A DNA stretch of 64,000 bases from Pseudalgibacter alginicilyticus (GTDB lineage: Bacteria; Bacteroidota; Bacteroidia; Flavobacteriales; Flavobacteriaceae), in contig NZ_CP012898.1 in the NCBI RefSeq assembly GCF_001310225.1, positions 2,480,001 through 2,544,000 of the forward strand, read 5' to 3'. The position numbers were made by a program, and so were the translations under genes. A model generated the notes under the pieces. It did no database searches. It was given only the letters and a program-made list of their open reading frames with translations, and was not told the origin of the DNA. Shown here in pieces: positions 61,369 through 64,000 of the stretch. Numbering within the stretch: position 1 is the stretch's first letter; each line of letters starts with the position of its first letter.

Positions 61369-62457
61369 ATGAGCGCATTAATTTTTTGGGCAACCATATC
61401 TATCTTTTTTTCCTTTTTATGTTCTATACTTGAAGCGGTTTTATTAAGCGTCACCCCTACGTTTATAAATCTTAAAAAACAAGAAAACAAAGACTATGCA
61501 ATAACATTAGAAAGCTTAAAGAAAGATGTAGATAAACCTTTAATTGCTATTTTAACTCTTAATACCATTGCGCATACCTTAGGAGCCATGATGGTAGGAA
61601 TTGAAGCTGAAAAATTACCTTTTAAAATTGAGATATTTGGTATAAATACGGTTGGTGTCGTTTCCGCTGTTATGACATTTTTAATTTTAGTAGCTTCAGA
61701 AATTGTACCTAAAACCATAGGTGCCACCTATTGGAAACAATTAGCAAATTTTACTTCAAAGGCATTAACTATTTTGATTTTTCCTTTAAAATGGACTGGT
61801 ATTTTATGGCTACTTCAATTAACAACCAAAGTCATTGGAGGAAAAGCTCATGAAGGAAGTGTTTTAAGTAGAGAAGATTTTCATGCCATGGCAGATATTG
61901 CTCAAGAAGAAGGTGTTTTTCAAGAAAATGAAAGTAAAATAATTAAAAACCTAATAACCTTTAAGGAGGTATTTGCAAAAGACGTTATGACCCCTAGAAC
62001 GGTTATGAAAACAGAAATGGAAACAACGAGTGTTAAAGATTTTTTTCATAAAAATTTGAATTTGCGTTTTTCACGTATTCCTATTTATGCTGATGATCCA
62101 GATAATATTGTTGGGTTGGTTTTAAAAGATGAAATTTTTAAAGAAATGGCCTTGGATAATGGCGACAAAAAATTATCAGATTTAAAACGAAATATTATTG
62201 TAGTTAACAGAAGTTTACCTATTCCTACTCTTTTTGAAAAACTTATTGAAAGCAAGAACCACATGGCTTTAGTGGTTGATGAATATGGTTCTGTTAGTGG
62301 CATAGTAACCATGGAAGATGTTATTGAAACCTTACTTGGTTTGGAAATCATGGATGAAAGTGACAGTGTTTCAGACTTACAATATTTAGCAAGAAAAAGC
62401 TGGGAGTCACGAGCCAAAAAACTAGGTATTTTTGAAGACGAAAACACCTTGAAATAG
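61369..62457 (+). CDS. CNNM/CorC-type transporter (DUF21 and CBS domains)
   Basis: 362 residues. An N-terminal DUF21 membrane domain (ISIFFSFLCSILEAVLLSVTPTFI, TLNTIAHTLGAMMVG, FLILVASEIVPKTIGATYWK) precedes a CBS pair (FAKDVMTPRTVMKTEM and HMALVVDEYGSVSGIVTMEDVIETLLGLEI). There is no C-terminal CorC_HlyC domain. Members move Mg2+ or other divalent ions, sometimes Co. The stop TAG overlaps the GTG start of ogt. Confidence 0.9.
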   Translation: MSALIFWATISIFFSFLCSILEAVLLSVTPTFINLKKQENKDYAITLESLKKDVDKPLIAILTLNTIAHTLGAMMVGIEAEKLPFKIEIFGINTVGVVSAVMTFLILVASEIVPKTIGATYWKQLANFTSKALTILIFPLKWTGILWLLQLTTKVIGGKAHEGSVLSREDFHAMADIAQEEGVFQENESKIIKNLITFKEVFAKDVMTPRTVMKTEMETTSVKDFFHKNLNLRFSRIPIYADDPDNIVGLVLKDEIFKEMALDNGDKKLSDLKRNIIVVNRSLPIPTLFEKLIESKNHMALVVDEYGSVSGIVTMEDVIETLLGLEIMDESDSVSDLQYLARKSWESRAKKLGIFEDENTLK

Positions 62458-62930
62458 TGGAAACCTGTATAATCAAATCACCTTTAGGCTTCACCAAAAT
62501 AATTGGGAATCATAAAGGAATAACGTCTATAACAATACTTAATACCGAGGAGAAAACAACCAATATTATTCCAGAAGTATTAGAAGATTGCGCCATACAA
62601 CTTAATGAATACTTTATAGGTTCTCGAAAACAATTCAATTTAAAACTAAACCCTGGGGGTACTAATTTTCAAAAAAAAGTTTGGAAACAATTAGAACGAA
62701 TTCCATACGGAAAAACCCTTTCATATTTAGAATTATCAAAACAATTAGGCAGTATTAAAGCCATTAGAGCTGTAGCAAATGCTAATAGTAATAACCCGCT
62801 TTGGGTAATTATACCTTGTCATAGAGTTGTTGGTAGCAATGGCAGCTTAACAGGATATGCAGGTGGGCTACATCGTAAAAAATGGCTATTGGAACATGAA
62901 AGTCCATACAAACAGCAATCTTTATTTTGA
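62457..62930 (+). CDS. ogt: Methylated-DNA-protein-cysteine methyltransferase
   Basis: 157 residues from GTG 62457. Repairs O6-alkylguanine by a single-use transfer to Cys. The active-site IPCHRVVGSNG is complete, and IPYGKTLSYLELSKQLGSIKAIRAVANANSNNP is the usual DNA-binding helix region. It overlaps the preceding gene by one base, suggesting translational coupling. Confidence 0.95.
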   Translation: METCIIKSPLGFTKIIGNHKGITSITILNTEEKTTNIIPEVLEDCAIQLNEYFIGSRKQFNLKLNPGGTNFQKKVWKQLERIPYGKTLSYLELSKQLGSIKAIRAVANANSNNPLWVIIPCHRVVGSNGSLTGYAGGLHRKKWLLEHESPYKQQSLF

Positions 62931-62985
62931 TGTAAGTACAAATACCTGAAATTTTTCCTATATTTAATCAACTAATCACATTGTA

Positions 62986-64000
62986 ATGAAATTCTTCAAA
63001 AAACTTTTTAAATGGATTATAATAGTACTCGGGTTAATAATAACTACTTTATATATTACCGACACCGATTATTTACTAAAAGCAGTTAGAACCATTTACC
63101 TCACTGGACACTCAACAGCCTTTTTAGAAGATTATAAAAAATTTGACAACCAAGTTGTTGAAAATGGAACACCCCAACCTTGGCCATATCATAAAAGCTA
63201 TAATACGGTTAAAGAAACCGAAACTCTCAACCAAATAAATAAATCAAACGGCACTATTGCTTACGTTATTATAAAAAATGATAGTATTTGGTTTGAAAAC
63301 TATTATGATGGTTTTAATGAAAATTCAAAAACAAACTCGTTTTCAATGGCAAAAAGCTATGTTTCTGGGCTGTTAGGGAAAGCCATTCAAGAAGGTTATA
63401 TAAAAAGTTTAGATCAACCTGTTAGCGATTTTTTACCAACGTTTAATAAAGGTTTAGCTGCAAAAATGACTGTGGGTGACTTATCTAGTATGGCATCTGG
63501 AACCAATTGGGATGAAGCCTATTACTCCCCATTATCAATAACTACCCGCGCTTATTTTGATGATAATTTAGAAAAGGTAATGCTGGGTTTAAAGGTTGTT
63601 GATCAACCTGGAAAAGCTTTCAAATATGCCAGTGGCGATACCCAGATGTTAGCTATGGTCATAGAAAAAGCTACTGGCAAAAAACTATACAATTATTTAG
63701 AAGAAAGTTTTTGGAAACCTTTAAATTCTGAAAATTCTACCCTTTGGCAAGTAGATAGCGAAAGACACGATTTAGTAAAAGCTTACTGTTGTATAGCCAG
63801 TAACGCCAAAGATTTTGCACGTTTTGGAAAACTTTATAAAGATTATGGAAAATGGAATGGCAAACAAATTTTAGATTCAACATTTGTAGCAAAATCCATT
63901 AAACCACGCTTTTCTGAAAGCCCTGAATATGGTTACGGTATATGGCTAAAAGAACAAAATGATAAAAACTTTTTTATGTTACGTGGACATTTAGGACAGT
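62986..64000 (+). CDS. Beta-lactamase-family serine hydrolase, C-terminally cut by the window
   Basis: Open from ATG 62986 to the window edge, 338 residues. One N-terminal membrane segment (WIIIVLGLIITTLYI) is followed by the class C beta-lactamase-like fold: SxxK in NSFSMAKSYVSGLLG, YxN-equivalent YAS in FKYASGDTQML, DQPVSDFLP and WDEAYYSPLS. Such proteins act as esterases or peptidases in the periplasm. The C-terminal KTG-type motif would lie beyond the edge (GHLGQ is the last visible part). Confidence 0.88.
   Translation, partial: MKFFKKLFKWIIIVLGLIITTLYITDTDYLLKAVRTIYLTGHSTAFLEDYKKFDNQVVENGTPQPWPYHKSYNTVKETETLNQINKSNGTIAYVIIKNDSIWFENYYDGFNENSKTNSFSMAKSYVSGLLGKAIQEGYIKSLDQPVSDFLPTFNKGLAAKMTVGDLSSMASGTNWDEAYYSPLSITTRAYFDDNLEKVMLGLKVVDQPGKAFKYASGDTQMLAMVIEKATGKKLYNYLEESFWKPLNSENSTLWQVDSERHDLVKAYCCIASNAKDFARFGKLYKDYGKWNGKQILDSTFVAKSIKPRFSESPEYGYGIWLKEQNDKNFFMLRGHLGQ

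Noticed and set aside
1-64000. CRISPR array, tRNA, rRNA, riboswitch, insertion sequence or prophage
   Set aside because: I looked for evenly spaced repeats, cloverleaf-like GC-rich stretches, transposase and phage proteins and found none; a covariance-model scan would be needed for a firm negative.

Overview
The window is AT-rich chromosomal DNA of a marine or otherwise free-living member of the Flavobacteriaceae (phylum Bacteroidota). Several things point there: Bacteroidota promoters with a TAnnTTTG -7 box and almost no Shine-Dalgarno sequences, type IX secretion (T9SS) C-terminal sorting domains on five secreted proteins, a fused hemC-hemD gene, many flavobacterial lipoproteins, and many small lineage-specific membrane proteins. 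I see no rRNA, tRNA, CRISPR array, phage or insertion sequence.

Layout. 1-15.7 kb: end-truncated thioredoxin-like lipid/periplasmic protein, mfd, a TerB-like gene, two unknown exported or membrane proteins, a secreted ubiquitin with a T9SS signal (6297-6818), tex, an OmpA lipoprotein and lipocalin pair, a tiny Cys-rich protein, ferritin, an NlpE/META lipoprotein, metG and an LD-carboxypeptidase. 15.7-19.8 kb: two secreted carbohydrate-active proteins (SGNH/acetylesterase-like and GH43-like), both with DNRLRE (CBM96-type) modules and T9SS tails. 19.9-26.9 kb: a probable leader peptide with a terminator, a GreA-like factor, small exported proteins, a beta-barrel protein, a DjlA-like co-chaperone, a bacilliredoxin, a plsC-acyl-ACP desaturase pair and an HD hydrolase. 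26.7-31.6 kb: an AraC regulator next to four copies of one promoter cassette. Three of these drive tandem 200-residue secreted paralogs; the first drives only a short non-coding transcript and is followed by a decayed TauE/SafE transporter.

32.0-37.7 kb: a probable copper-acquisition operon. It holds a CxGKC-type small protein, a lipoprotein, a TonB-dependent receptor carrying the CxxxM and HxM copper motifs, an MbnP-like protein and an MbnH-like di-heme peroxidase, with a perfect palindrome over the promoter. 37.7-43 kb: radical SAM protein, PNGase F-like protein and LamG protein (both T9SS cargo). 43-49 kb (minus strand): enoyl-CoA hydratase, sensor kinase, hemJ, MATE exporter, hemH, a small ORF and an AraC regulator. 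50-61.3 kb (plus strand): hemA, hemCD, hemE, an EI24-like protein, nhaA, hemF and hemB, interrupted by a minus-strand membrane-anchored SF2 helicase and a YchJ-like gene. The window ends with a CNNM-type CBS protein, ogt and a truncated beta-lactamase-like serine hydrolase.

How the genes work together. The heme genes cover every step from glutamyl-tRNA to protoheme except hemL (glutamate-1-semialdehyde aminomutase), and supply heme for proteins such as the di-heme peroxidase. Several exported proteins depend on a T9SS machinery that is not encoded here. The most striking item is the T9SS-targeted ubiquitin. A predicted signal-peptidase cut leaves the exact eukaryotic N-terminus, the hydrophobic recognition patch is intact, and the C-terminal Gly-Gly needed for conjugation is absent.
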